Assembly (NCBI GenBank): GCA_026713925.1
Contig: JAPONM010000026.1
Span: 1 to 39,029, forward strand
Source: Gammaproteobacteria bacterium
GTDB lineage: Bacteria > Pseudomonadota > Gammaproteobacteria > UBA4575
Length of the DNA: 39,029 bases
Reading direction: 5' to 3'
Below, in pieces: positions 1-8,151 of this stretch; positions within the stretch are counted from its first letter, which is position 1, and the number at the start of each line of letters is the position of its first letter. The notes beneath the pieces were generated by a model. The model was not told the DNA's origin and searched no databases. It saw only the letters and a program-made list of their open reading frames with translations. A program made the position numbers and the translations under genes.

Positions 1-819
1 GAACTTCGGATCCTCATCGCCCGCCGCGGCAGGGTCTGTAATCTTGACAGTCGTGCCATCACGGTCGCGTTCAATGGCCAACCCATAGACATCATCAGTT
101 ACTTCAGTAGTTGTCTCACCCACGTCGGTCCTTGCAGTTCCACCGAGACCGGCATCATCCGCAGCCTCTTGCATTGACTCGGCTAGGATGGCAGTCCTTT
201 TCGTTCCAGCCGCTTTAGTTGCAGCAACTTTGGCTGCAGCAGCAGCTGCATCAATCGCAGCCTGCAGGCCTGTCGTCACGCTATTAGCAACCATTACCGT
301 GGCCATGCCACCAGTCGATGTGAAGCTGCCATCTTCTGCTTGGGCGACGGTACAGGCATCCCCTCCAGCAGGGCATGAAAAAGTGACATACCCCTCGGTG
401 TGCATATCACCGGCTTCAATGGTGACCGCTTCGTCAAGAGTAGTTTCAGGCACTTCATACGGAACACCGGGAGGTACCATGGGTGCATCCGGCAAGGTGA
501 TGGCGTGGACAGTGGGTGGCGGTACGGCCATAGCTGTGACCAGCGCGCCGGTAGACGTGGCTGTGTCATCTGCAGCAATCATAAGTGTGCAGTCATTGCC
601 ACCCGCTGGACAGGTAAAGTTAATACCGCGTATCTCCTCAGATTCCCCTGCGGCAATCTCATGTGGACCGGCTTCACCCTCTGCCAACATGAGTTCTCCC
701 AAGTCGACAGTATGTGTCACGACCACGGGCTCTGGCACGCGGCTGCTGCCACCGCCGCCTCCACAGGCTGCCAGCGTGAAGGCAAACAGCAAGATTAATA
801 TAATAGACGTAGTTCTCAT
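1..819 (-). CDS. Glycine-rich secreted lipoprotein with internal repeats (3' end outside window)
   Basis: The gene starts at the ATG complementary to 817-819, four bases after a GGGAGAG Shine-Dalgarno, and is open to the window edge (273 codons seen). The N-terminus is a lipoprotein signal ending in the lipobox LAAC followed by a run of glycines, so the mature protein should be lipid-anchored after Cys-19. Two copies of a ~45-residue unit follow, each with a CPAGGxxC pair of cysteines in an 'F-T/S-CPAGG' context and a following S/T-G-A/G motif. Then come an Ala/Lys-rich helix (about residues 183-205) and an acidic region. This repeat style is familiar from marine gammaproteobacterial surface lipoproteins, but I cannot name a function. 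Surface location is inferred from the signal; the disulfide in each repeat is inferred from the paired cysteines. Confidence 0.75.
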   Translation of the reverse strand, partial: MRTTSIILILLFAFTLAACGGGGGSSRVPEPVVVTHTVDLGELMLAEGEAGPHEIAAGESEEIRGINFTCPAGGNDCTLMIAADDTATSTGALVTAMAVPPPTVHAITLPDAPMVPPGVPYEVPETTLDEAVTIEAGDMHTEGYVTFSCPAGGDACTVAQAEDGSFTSTGGMATVMVANSVTTGLQAAIDAAAAAAKVAATKAAGTKRTAILAESMQEAADDAGLGGTARTDVGETTTEVTDDVYGLAIERDRDGTTVKITDPAAAGDEDPKF

Positions 820-1693
820 GTAACTCTCCCTATTCAAAGTAGTAGACATCGGTTGCCGGCAACTTCATAAGTAACAGGCTATCTGCCAACGACGAGTTGA
901 CAAAGGCAATGTTAACTTGCAAAAAAGTAGCTTGCAAGTAAAACTTGCTATATGTATATAGATACCAATGTATGTGTATGCATACATTGGTAAGTACACA
1001 TAATTACAGGCTAAACTGCGCTCAGTTGGCTGTTCTTTTGCTCCGGCCCTTTCGCTTTCAAGCCCGTTTTAGTAGAGTTGGCGCGCCCATGTGGCGTTGA
1101 TAGGGTTGGACATCAATTCATCATGAAACTGAATAATTCGCTTTGTAAATAAAAGTGAAGCCCGTGCGGGTCAGCAAAGGTTTGGGTTTCCTCTGCTGCA
1201 CAGGCTTGCTTTTACCTGACCCGCTAGGCGGGCCGACTTCTTTCTGTGACGGACATTGATCCTATTCACCCTGTAGAAGGTGACGGCCTGCACTTGACTG
1301 TTGCGGCAAAATCGAGCAGGCAGGCCATGCAGATCGGGAATGACATGCATCCATACTTTGCCATTTGTAGTTATATGCCAACAAAGGCGTCGGGCCTTTG
1401 TCATAACGCATAAGTAAAGCGATAGTCCTGACTATTCGCTAGAGAGGGGTAATTAAGCCCTCTTGGAATAAGCTATTGTATTGGGAATTATCTGCTTGAC
1501 GCAAAGTGTGTTGATCTCCGTGGATGGAGTGGAGTATACAAGTTCTGCTATTGGCCTGGTGGGGTGGTAGGAGAATGATTACCAAGCGTTCCTGTACTTG
1601 CAAGTTTATAATGAAATGGAGATTTAGACTGGCCGATCCTGTGTTGGGAAAGTACTTCAAGGAAACTGATACTAAAAATGAGCACCTTGCTTA
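820..1693. other. Gene-poor intergenic stretch
   Basis: No convincing gene. A basic 77-codon minus-strand reading frame (1171-1404) has natural-looking composition but no Shine-Dalgarno and no family I recognise. The stretch contains the inverted repeat at 964-991 and is otherwise AT-rich non-coding sequence upstream of the lipoprotein gene. Confidence 0.4.
964..991. repeat. Perfect 11-bp inverted repeat
   Basis: ACCAATGTATG and CATACATTGGT are separated by 6 bases in an alternating TA/TG-rich context, about 145 bp upstream of the lipoprotein start. No T-run follows, so an operator or recombination-type site is more likely than a terminator. The function is unknown. Confidence 0.6.
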
Positions 1694-1877
1694 GTGATCG
1701 CGCAGGTAGACGGCTCGAAAATCTACCGGGAGTACGGCGCGACCTTCAACAACCAGTTCATCGTGATCGACAAGCACGGCGGTGTCGGCGAGCTGCAGAT
1801 CACGGAAACGGTGCACGGCGAGTTCGACAACATCCCGGACCTGTTACGCGCCCTGGAGGGTATCAAGAATGACAGAA
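1694..1877 (+). pseudogene. Short GC-rich coding fragment, possibly the C-terminus of a thioredoxin-fold protein
   Basis: The frame from a GTG at 1694 encodes about 58 natural-looking residues (motifs YREYGATFNNQFIVID and EFDNIPDLLRALEG). It then runs without stopping through the next gene in a frame of unnatural composition. A stop lies immediately upstream (1679-1681), so the 5' part is missing. The strand pattern '...FIVID..G..' followed by a final helix resembles the end of TlpA/redoxin-like proteins, but this is a weak resemblance. GC content jumps sharply at the fragment's 5' edge, consistent with an insertion or deletion junction. Confidence 0.35.
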
Positions 1878-2249
1878 AGCAAACAGCAGATGCTGAAAAG
1901 GGTAGCAAGGAAGACGGAAATCAAGCGGCAGAAACAGAGACAGGACCCGTGGCCGAAGATGGCGATCGAGAAACAGTTCCTGAAACGGGTACCGGAGGAC
2001 AAGTGGGACGGCCTGCCCTCGACCCTGGCGTATCTACAGCTGGAAAGCCCGAAGTACAAGGACCCGGACCGGCACCTGGAACGCGCGGAGAAGTTTCTGA
2101 TGGGAAGCCTGATGGCGGGGAATTACGCCAAGGCGATAACGTATCTGAACTGGGGGGAAGAGAGGACCGTGGAGGACGTGATGAACAGGAAGCTGGAGAG
2201 CCCGGAACAGCTGATCTCGAACGCGCTGGACTTCGCGAGGACCATGTAA
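1869..2249 (+). CDS. DPWPKMAIE-family small protein, copy 1
   Basis: 126 residues from an ATG at 1869 that overlaps the preceding fragment. It has a charged, Lys/Arg/Gln-rich N-terminus, then the family motif DPWPKMAIE-x-QF at residues 26-37, then S-T-L-A-Y-L, a helical stretch, GNYAKAI, and a C-terminal 'VM...LESPEQLISNALDF'. Homologous copies sit at 3807-4145 and 5866-6207 on the other strand. Copies 1 and 3 are close even at the DNA level around the motif (about 33 of 37 bases match). It has no signal peptide and no membrane segment, so it is probably cytosolic. I recognise no named domain. This copy is GC-rich compared with its surroundings and stands alone in plus orientation. Confidence 0.7.
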   Translation: MTESKQQMLKRVARKTEIKRQKQRQDPWPKMAIEKQFLKRVPEDKWDGLPSTLAYLQLESPKYKDPDRHLERAEKFLMGSLMAGNYAKAITYLNWGEERTVEDVMNRKLESPEQLISNALDFARTM

Positions 2250-2648
2250 CGGAGGTCGGAGAGGTCATCGAGGTATGGCGACCTTTATTGCGAAACGTTG
2301 TATCTGCAGTCAGACAGGGTGATATAGAGCGTGCAGCGAATGTAATTCACGAAAAGGAATACCGAGGTTTTACCGAAGAAGCAATAGAGAGCAGACTGCT
2401 TAATCGGCCACCAACCCACCCCCATCCCTTCCAAATAAGCACAGGGAATTTGACAACAAGCTCTGACCCCGTCTACTATCGAGTCTGTCATGACGTGTAA
2501 GTAGCTCTAGCCGGGTTACCTGCTGAATACAACAGCCTTGTACCGGAGGGACTAATTATCCCTCTTAGGCGAATACGTAGGAACTTCCTAATTCCTGGAT
2601 ACGTTGCAATGGCCTGGCACCCTAACGTCGGCATACAACAACAATCAG
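2250..2648. other. Intergenic stretch, possible degraded coding sequence
   Basis: A reading frame continuing to 2500 contains a natural-looking helical stretch (about 2260-2400, motif AVRQGDIERAANVIHEKEYR) without a start of its own. It may be a gene remnant. I see nothing else supportable. Confidence 0.25.
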
Positions 2649-2942
2649 CTAGTCGTAAATGAGTGAAGAAACAGAGGCACTTGCCAAGCGGGCATACACA
2701 ATGTCGTTAGTATAGTGTCCAACCACTTGAGGCCGGTTGATATTCATACCCTGCCATTTCCAGCCTTTAAGCCTGAATATCTCCTTGTAGAACTCATCTG
2801 GAAAGGTCTTGGCCCATGCTGCACGGGTAGAAGTCAGATATCGGTCCAGAATCTCCTGTAACGCTTGTTTGTCTCTAATTTCCTGATAGTTCGTGGCCTC
2901 ATCAACAAGCGCAATAATTCCTACGTGGGCAGGAGCGAGACC
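2649..2942 (-). pseudogene. P63C-domain protein, C-terminal fragment
   Basis: On the minus strand the frame ending with TAG at 2649-2651 encodes 97 residues with the hallmark P63C pattern: IALVDEATNYQ, a helix ALQEILDRYL, then WAKTFPDEFYKEIFRLKGW, RPQVVGHYTNDIVYARL. P63C proteins are found in phages and mobile elements and are usually much longer. Here a stop codon (2943-2945) directly precedes the fragment and no start exists, so it is a 5'-truncated relic. It is too broken to be made as a separate protein. Confidence 0.8.
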
Positions 2943-3116
2943 TCAATACCTTAAACTAGGATATTTCGAATGTTTTTGAACTGCCTGACTTCTTTGGTCC
3001 AGGCTTCTCGACCCCATCGAAGAGCTAATCAAAGAGGTTGGTATCACACCAAGCTTCTTGGCCTTCTCTATGAACCGCTTGGACTGTTCGGGGTCATCCT
3101 GTTTGACTTTCTTCAT
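2943..3116 (-). pseudogene. Small DPEQSKRFIEKAK-type mobile-element protein, probably frameshifted
   Basis: A 57-codon frame starts at the ATG (3114-3116) that directly follows the TAA of the upstream membrane-protein gene. Its first 23 residues (MKKVKQDDPEQSKRFIEKAK, then KLG) match a small protein type often seen in phage/plasmid operons. After that the natural continuation, a LFD-rich then Lys/Pro/Ser-rich tail, is found in another frame with an additional in-frame TAG. The gene therefore appears to carry a frameshift and a nonsense change. It is the penultimate item of a decayed minus-strand operon. Confidence 0.5.
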
Positions 3117-3404
3117 TTATCTTCTTCTCTTCCCCTCCGCCCTATCCCACATCAAAGTAAGCCCAAGAATTACACCACCACAGAGGGCAAAAAAGATGAG
3201 CATTACAATAGTTGTTGTTAGACCTTGAAGCAGTGTGCCCTCCTTGTACATGGCCCAAACCGCTAGTACAGGGAAGGGGCCGACCATCCACCCAAAAAAC
3301 CGCCAGTTGTCACACGCTGTAGGGGGATCATTTGTATTTCTCACTACAAGCCATCCCACGAGAAAATAGAGAATGACTATCAAGTAGACCCAATATGGCA
3401 TCAT
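3117..3404 (-). CDS. Small three-helix membrane protein
   Basis: 95 residues with hydrophobic segments at about 4-21, 36-52 and 60-82 and a very basic C-terminus (RAEGKRRR). This suggests an inner-membrane protein with a cytosolic tail. Its stop codon abuts the start of the next small gene downstream (TAA immediately followed by ATG), typical of tightly packed phage/plasmid operons. A holin-like or superinfection-exclusion-like role is possible but nothing in the sequence proves it. The double Met start is kept because no better Shine-Dalgarno points elsewhere. Confidence 0.55.
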   Translation of the reverse strand: MMPYWVYLIVILYFLVGWLVVRNTNDPPTACDNWRFFGWMVGPFPVLAVWAMYKEGTLLQGLTTTIVMLIFFALCGGVILGLTLMWDRAEGKRRR

Positions 3405-3476
3405 CTTACTCCCTCCACTTGCTGAATAATAAACACGCCTTGGTTACTTCATGCAAGAGGGGTAAAATAGGGAATC

Positions 3477-3785
3477 CTAACTATCAAGCACATCTGGTGG
3501 ATGTAATGTCAAAAATGTCAACTCAGGACACTCATAATTCATGCGTAGAGCTGCGGTCATCTGTTGAAGATACTGAACAGTCTGTGGAGAATGCCCAAGA
3601 TGGTTCGGATCATCCACAACAAACTTCACCTTCTTCTCAAGTTGATCTAAAACCATGGGAGCGAAATCCATTCCTGTATGATCCTCACAGTTATGAAAAG
3701 TTAAAGCGAGCTGATGAAGCATCAGGCGGAAAGCTTCTTGCTTATCGGAAGAGGGATCCTCATCCTTAGAGTTATTTTGTTCCAT
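3477..3785 (-). CDS. Hypothetical helical protein
   Basis: 102 residues, acidic N-terminus (EQNNSKDEDPSSDKQEAF) followed by amphipathic helices (about 17-32, 43-60 and 68-86). AGCAGG lies upstream of the ATG. It sits 21 bp after the DPWPKMAIE copy 2 gene and precedes the small membrane protein, so it is probably co-transcribed with both. There is no signal peptide, no transmembrane segment and no family I recognise. The plus-strand frame across it has poorer composition and no ribosome site, so I treat the minus frame as real. Confidence 0.55.
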   Translation of the reverse strand: MEQNNSKDEDPSSDKQEAFRLMLHQLALTFHNCEDHTGMDFAPMVLDQLEKKVKFVVDDPNHLGHSPQTVQYLQQMTAALRMNYECPELTFLTLHPPDVLDS

Positions 3786-3806
3786 CCTGCTTCTCCTTTG
3801 TTGTTG

Positions 3807-4145
3807 TTATTCATCGTACTTGTCCTCTGCATAGTATAGATTCTCAATGTAGTCAATAAACTTCTCCCACAGAACATCTGGATATCCAAGTGACAGGAGC
3901 ATTACGTCTTCCACATCTTCCTCAGGCCAAATGATTTCCGTAAGGGCCTCTGCGTAATATCCATCTTCCACGCCTTTACATAGATAGTTCATCATGCCAT
4001 CCACTGCATGGTCATGCCTTATCTCTTCCATCTTCTCGTGATACATCAAGTACGTAAGGGTTGTAGGCGTGTAAAGCAACAATCTGGTATAGGGCACAAA
4101 CTGTGCGTCAATCGCCATTACCATCCACGGATCACGATCTGTCAT
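3807..4145 (-). CDS. DPWPKMAIE-family small protein, copy 2 (divergent)
   Basis: 112 residues starting at an ATG four bases after a strong AGGAGG. The family blocks are present in the same order as in copies 1 and 3, but more divergent: DPWMVMAIDAQF at residues 5-16, TLTYL, 'GYYAEALTEIIW', 'VEDVMLLSLGYP' and a final aromatic/acidic helix ending YYAEDKYDE. It lies directly downstream of the DNA methyltransferase and upstream of two small genes on the same strand. It is strongly acidic with no signal peptide. The recurring W/Y positions suggest a compact helical fold; function unknown. Confidence 0.65.
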   Translation of the reverse strand: MTDRDPWMVMAIDAQFVPYTRLLLYTPTTLTYLMYHEKMEEIRHDHAVDGMMNYLCKGVEDGYYAEALTEIIWPEEDVEDVMLLSLGYPDVLWEKFIDYIENLYYAEDKYDE

Positions 4146-4157
4146 ATTTCCTCCTGA

Positions 4158-5383
4158 TTATATTTGTAGTTTTGTTTTCAGGTATTCCATACCTCGATCT
4201 CCCTTGATGCGATTGCAGTTGCTACATAGCAACTGCAGGTTTTCAATATAGTCTGGTCCACCCTTAGTTTCTGCAATGATGTGATCCACTTCAAAATGCC
4301 TAGGCTCAAAATATGTGCCACACCCATTACAATTCCCGCTCTGTTCGAAGTACAACTTGGCTCGGTTCTCCTTGCAGTTGTAGGGTGGTATTTTGCCCAG
4401 ATCGGTACGCTTTGGAATGTCCGTGCGGTGTATAGCTTTTCCAAATATCGCACTATCCATATAACGTTCAGCCTCACCAATATTCACTTCCGTTTTCAGG
4501 CGTGATTGAACCAGGGTGTAGGCTTTAGGACTGATATCAATTCCTACCCATTGTCGGCCTTCAATTTCACATGCGACACAGGTAGTGGCGCACCCGCAAA
4601 ACGGATCAAGCACAACACTATGATTATCACAACTGGAACCGACCAAGTATTGCAGTAGTTCAATGGGTTTTTGGGTAGGATATCCAATACGTGCTTTTGC
4701 AGACGGTGCAATAGGCTGAATATCTGTAATTACATCATCAGGATGCTTTCCGAGCGGATTTAGCGATTGTTCTCCATAGTCTACCCCTCCTCTTACATTT
4801 CCAATGTAGTGTGCAAATCTATCTTGTGTAGTTTCAGCGTATGGCTGCCTGCAACTTTCGTATACCAGAAAATAATGTCATGTCTACGTGCTCTTGCTTG
4901 TTTTGGGACACCTGCTCCTCTGTAGTACCAAACAATTTCATTCATAAAATTATTGCGTCCAAATATGGCATCCATCACCAGCTTGAGATAATGGCTCATA
5001 GTCGGATCACAGTGTAGATAGATACTACCTGTGTCCTTAAGGATGCGATGCATTTCCAGAATACGGGCTGCCATGTATATCAGATAGGACTTGTCGCTTT
5101 TGGTCATGGCGGCCAGCAGGATTCGGTACAGAGCAGGATGCTTGGACTCGATAAGATTGACCCACTCCACATCAATATCTGTCAGCGTCCATGTATCCTT
5201 GAAGGCAGCCCCCGCAGCTTGACTACCAATAGGAGCTGCATAGTTGGCCTTGGAATTGAAAGGCGGATCCAGATAGATCAGATCGACCGAGGCACTGTTC
5301 ATGCCTCGCATGACATTCAGGTTATCCTGTGTCCATATGGTTCGGTTCTTCCAGTTAATCGAAGGGTTGTTGTTTGACTTCAT
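4158..5383 (-). pseudogene. Frameshifted site-specific DNA methyltransferase (N4/N6 class) with C-terminal HNH domain
   Basis: Two frames together encode one protein of about 405 residues. The first (from ATG 5383) has TLDNLNVM-like substrate entry sequence, catalytic motif IV DPPFN (residues 39-43) and the helix region up to YTKVAG; it then derails at a premature stop near 4793. The correct continuation (QDRFAHYIGN, GYPTQKP, then SAM-binding motif I DPFCGCAT) is in another frame. The shift therefore lies at about 4835-4860, a single-base change. Motif IV preceding motif I indicates the beta arrangement. The C-terminal ~60 residues form an HNH-type domain (two C-x2-C pairs, FEVDHI, CSNCNRIKGD). 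The family methylates adenine N6 or cytosine N4. No classical slippery heptamer is obvious, so mutation or sequencing error is likelier than programmed frameshifting. Confidence 0.8.
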
Positions 5384-5554
5384 CGAGAAGAAGTGGTCTG
5401 TATTAAAATACTCTGCAAGTTATTGAAATACCGGTATTTTAAGAAAAGTATCTTACGTTAAATGGCTCACTCCCGAGGCCGGAATTTTCACGAACCCCCC
5501 GAATTAAATGTACTCAAGCATCCGTAGGCTGATTAGGTGCTGTATCTGGTCTGA
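5384..5554. other. Upstream region of the methyltransferase gene
   Basis: AT-rich 170-bp gap between the methyltransferase start and the 26-codon ORF. No confident promoter, terminator or gene. Confidence 0.3.
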
Positions 5555-5635
5555 TTACATGAACAGCAAGCCAATGCCATACACCAGGCCAGATGCGGCT
5601 AAGTGCAAGCCAATTACGATGATGAAATCTCTCAT
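5555..5635 (-). CDS. Tiny single-pass membrane peptide (26 aa)
   Basis: An ATG at 5633-5635 preceded by AGAGGG is followed by MRDFIIVIGLHLAASGLVYG and a few more hydrophobic residues before TAA. A short charged N-terminus plus one transmembrane helix with small-residue pairs is typical of phage and toxin-like micropeptides. Its start overlaps the stop of a degraded upstream frame (GTATGA), which hints at an original operon. The role is unknown. Confidence 0.45.
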   Translation of the reverse strand: MRDFIIVIGLHLAASGLVYGIGLLFM

Positions 5636-5863
5636 ACGTCCCTCTGGGTAATCACCATTGACAGGGACAGGTCATTGTCATCCACGTTGCAGGCATTGTT
5701 GACGCATGCTTGACCCTTACGCCAGACCGAATTTGTAGACCTCCTGCATTCACTGATCCGGATCCTCCAGTGTCCAGTTCATCGCTACGCTTATCGGTGT
5801 TTCTTCCCCTGACAGTATGGCCCTCACCGTCTTTGCGAAGGCCGTGCCTTCTTCTTCCTTTAT
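5636..5863 (-). pseudogene. Degraded coding remnants downstream of DPWPKMAIE copy 3
   Basis: Two open stretches of natural composition lack starts. One, ending at TGA 5750-5752, reads EEEGTAFAKTVRAILSGEE then TPISVAMNWTLEDPD, whose rhythm recalls the 'GKYAKAI..PLSVVM..LDSP' end of the neighbouring gene. The other ends at the TGA overlapping the 26-aa peptide and contains ACVNNACNVDDNDLSLSMVI. Both look like relics of small operon genes. Confidence 0.35.
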
Positions 5864-5865
5864 CG

Positions 5866-6207
5866 TTAATACAGACTGTACTCCACTGCTTCTGATATCA
5901 ACTCGCCCGGTGAATCCAGCGCCAGTTGCATCACCACGCTCAGTGGCTGGTCCTTCCAGATCACTACTGATATCGCCTTCGCGTACTTTCCCTCCGTCAA
6001 CGCCCAGTGGAGCACCCTTAGTGTCCTGTCTATCGCGTCCCGGTCGTCCGAGTCGTAATTGATTTCCTCTTCCTCCAGGTACGTCAGTGTCGCCGGCCTG
6101 TCCGGATCCCCGTATTCCTTCACTACCTCCAACTGGCGGAACTGCGTCTCGATCGCCATCTTCGGCCAGGGATCCTTTTCCATCTTTTTCATCTGTGCCT
6201 GATTCAT
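5866..6207 (-). CDS. DPWPKMAIE-family small protein, copy 3
   Basis: 113 residues. I choose the ATG at 6205-6207 because AAAGGAG lies 8 bases upstream; longer frames run into the preceding gene. Order of blocks: KDPWPKMAIETQF (residues 11-23), ATLTYLEEEE, an acidic helix, LTEGKYAKAISVVIWKD, 'LSVVMQLALDSPGELISEAVEY'. It is the clearest representative of the family in this window and is most similar to copy 1. It begins 13 bp after the end of the metalloprotease lipoprotein gene, so the two are probably co-transcribed. There is no signal peptide. I recognise no named domain. Confidence 0.75.
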   Translation of the reverse strand: MNQAQMKKMEKDPWPKMAIETQFRQLEVVKEYGDPDRPATLTYLEEEEINYDSDDRDAIDRTLRVLHWALTEGKYAKAISVVIWKDQPLSVVMQLALDSPGELISEAVEYSLY

Positions 6208-6220
6208 CTGTATGCTCCTT

Positions 6221-7597
6221 TCATTCGCGTATAGCCCCGTAAGCACCCATAAGGTTCCTTGTGGAATCATCCAGTCTTCCTGCCACAGCCCCTGTGTCAT
6301 CCGTACCCACAGCATAGAAATTTGCATCAATGAATCCGTTCTCATCTATATAGGATGTGTCATGTCGCATAAGTGTGTAGCTAAAAAAGTACGTTTCACT
6401 ACTGGCACTAAAACTTCCATCATCTTCTGCCATTCGAACATTGGAGAACGATGCCTCAAGCAAGTTAATATTCGCCAAGTCCATGCTTAACTCAGCTTCT
6501 CCAAAAACAGGCCGAAACTGTGTTGTATTCACAGCAATCAGATCACCACTCCATGTAGCCGTTCCCATACCCGTTACAGGGCCATTACTGGGTGTTCCGC
6601 TTATCATGCTTTCAATACGGATACGATCTTCAAGGACGTTATTAATCGATTGTTGACGACTGGCTTGCGTTGCAGGCACTTGTTCCGTAGTCAAGGTTCG
6701 GGTGACCCTGACACCAAATTCATTCAGGTTCGAGTTTGCATTTTGAACACTTGCCCATATCCCGAACACTTCATGGTCGGAAGGATCTTTCAGGGAATAG
6801 TGATGGGTAATACCATCGAAGTCCTGTTGTGCAGGTCCCACAGGGATAAGTTCTTCGTTATACGGTCCTCGATGACACATGATGCCTTCGCCATCACAGT
6901 CCCTGTGATACTCTACATAGTTTCCATTATCATCTATGACCCCTTGTCCACGGGCCTGATAATCAAAAATATGCCCAAATTCATGAGCCAGCACCTTGAA
7001 TCCATCCACGGTCATTTCACCGTCTTCCGTAAAATAGTTATGACCAAACAGATCACCGAAATAATCCTGTGCCAGAACAAAGACTGGCTGAGTATCTGAT
7101 CGGCCTTCAGGTGGAAACTGGGTGTCGCCGGAATGATTGGTGCAGGCTACGTTGCATCCGGTGGTAATGGTGTAGCCCGCTATGAAATCAATACTCACTT
7201 TACCATCTGTGCCAGGTTCAAGATGAGAAGCTCCCTGATGGTTGTTGCCTGGTTGTATCAGGCCATCAATTCTTCTACTCCATACCTTGAAGGCGCGACG
7301 CATCATGGGCATTAGATCATCCGGCAAGTCTGCATCAGGATTAATGTAGGGTGTCATATCCAAAACCCATGTATCAGGAGCATCCTTGCGATAATCAAAT
7401 TTGCTTGATGTGGGGAGTTGTACTGCCTTGAATGACGACAAAGGATCTGTTGCGTCAGGATTTTGGTAAGTGCGTGATCCCAGAGGCATGGGGGGTTCAG
7501 GTTCAATGACTGGTGCTCTGGGACTTCCACCCCCTCCGCCACCACAGGCGGCAAGAAACATTAGCGATAAGATGGAAGCAAGTTCAGACCTTTTCAT
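6221..7597 (-). CDS. Putative zinc metalloprotease lipoprotein with TbpB-like C-terminal barrel
   Basis: 458 residues from the ATG at 7595-7597. A lipoprotein signal ends in LAAC (Cys-18), then a Gly6 stretch and a Pro-rich linker (19-40) lead to the catalytic part. HEFGH at 205-209 is the canonical HExxH zinc motif, followed by FDYQARGQG and, 30 residues on, GIMCHRG, which could form a Met-turn-like loop. There is no HExxHxxGxxH, so the third ligand is not obvious. The last ~115 residues (344-458) have the look of a TbpB/Slam-substrate barrel: GxATWSGD, a GEAEL-type strand, FSNVRM, 'FYAVGTDDTGAVAG' and a final MGAYGAIRE. The predicted location is the outer membrane surface. Proteolysis is inferred from the zinc motif only. 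Confidence 0.7.
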   Translation of the reverse strand: MKRSELASILSLMFLAACGGGGGGSPRAPVIEPEPPMPLGSRTYQNPDATDPLSSFKAVQLPTSSKFDYRKDAPDTWVLDMTPYINPDADLPDDLMPMMRRAFKVWSRRIDGLIQPGNNHQGASHLEPGTDGKVSIDFIAGYTITTGCNVACTNHSGDTQFPPEGRSDTQPVFVLAQDYFGDLFGHNYFTEDGEMTVDGFKVLAHEFGHIFDYQARGQGVIDDNGNYVEYHRDCDGEGIMCHRGPYNEELIPVGPAQQDFDGITHHYSLKDPSDHEVFGIWASVQNANSNLNEFGVRVTRTLTTEQVPATQASRQQSINNVLEDRIRIESMISGTPSNGPVTGMGTATWSGDLIAVNTTQFRPVFGEAELSMDLANINLLEASFSNVRMAEDDGSFSASSETYFFSYTLMRHDTSYIDENGFIDANFYAVGTDDTGAVAGRLDDSTRNLMGAYGAIRE

Positions 7598-7730
7598 TGT
7601 AATTCGTCTAATTTCGTGAATGGCATTCAGGTAAAGGCACAAATACTCACAGCCAATTACCGCGTGTACTAGTCATCAGGTATCATTTCCGAATCTGTTC
7701 AGGAATATTTGATTCACTGAATTGAGCTGG

Positions 7731-8102
7731 CTACTTTATTTCGCTGTAACACTGCCTCCGAGCAGTGTCATTGCCCGTGATAAAACTGCAGGCGTGTGCT
7801 GCACCCATGCGATTCAGAGCCTCGGTTTCCATGGCCCGATATGCCCGTGACTGATCCGCGATGGCTTGCATTTGCTGTTGTTTTCTGAAATCAGCCATAG
7901 GGTCTTTATACGGCTGTGGCTGTGACCGTGTCGGGGGTGAATATAACTGTGTCTGTGACCGTGGCTGTGGCTGATAGGCCGGTACAAACTGTGAACCTGG
8001 TACGTATGGCTGAAAGTTATAGAGTGGCACATATCCCTCTGCATACGCCTGAGAACTAATCATTAACAGCAGGATGCCAATAAGTGTTGGAAGTGATTTC
8101 AT
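7731..8102 (-). CDS. Secreted Gln/Pro-rich small protein
   Basis: 123 residues. The ATG at 8100-8102 follows GGGAG and begins a classic signal peptide (MKSLPTLIGILLLMISSQAYA, cut before EGY). The mature part is rich in Pro, Gln and Tyr with short PQ-type repeats (residues 30-68). It ends in a helix (DFRKQQQMQAIADQSRAYRA) and a segment with two cysteines. Probably periplasmic or surface-exposed. No catalytic residues or named family were recognised. It lies downstream of the NYN gene in the same orientation but 430 bp away with a hairpin between, so it is likely a separate transcript. Confidence 0.6.
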   Translation of the reverse strand: MKSLPTLIGILLLMISSQAYAEGYVPLYNFQPYVPGSQFVPAYQPQPRSQTQLYSPPTRSQPQPYKDPMADFRKQQQMQAIADQSRAYRAMETEALNRMGAAHACSFITGNDTARRQCYSEIK

Positions 8103-8134
8103 GGCGAATTTCTCCCTTCTGCTTGTAGCAAGTT

Positions 8135-8151
8135 CCGACACAAGGTGTCGG
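8135..8151 (-). promoter_or_regulatory. 5'-UTR hairpin of the secreted protein gene
   Basis: CCGACAC and GTGTCGG form a 7-bp stem with a 3-base loop, 33 bases upstream of the start codon of the secreted protein gene on the minus strand. There is no T-run. It could stabilise the mRNA 5' end or serve as a binding site. Confidence 0.45.

Noticed and set aside
2970-3221. 83-codon plus-strand frame
   Set aside because: It covers the minus-strand membrane protein and relic genes, which have recognisable features.
3710-3740. Another CTGATGA...GAAA match as a hammerhead
   Set aside because: It lies inside a coding region, without stem I, II or III pairing.
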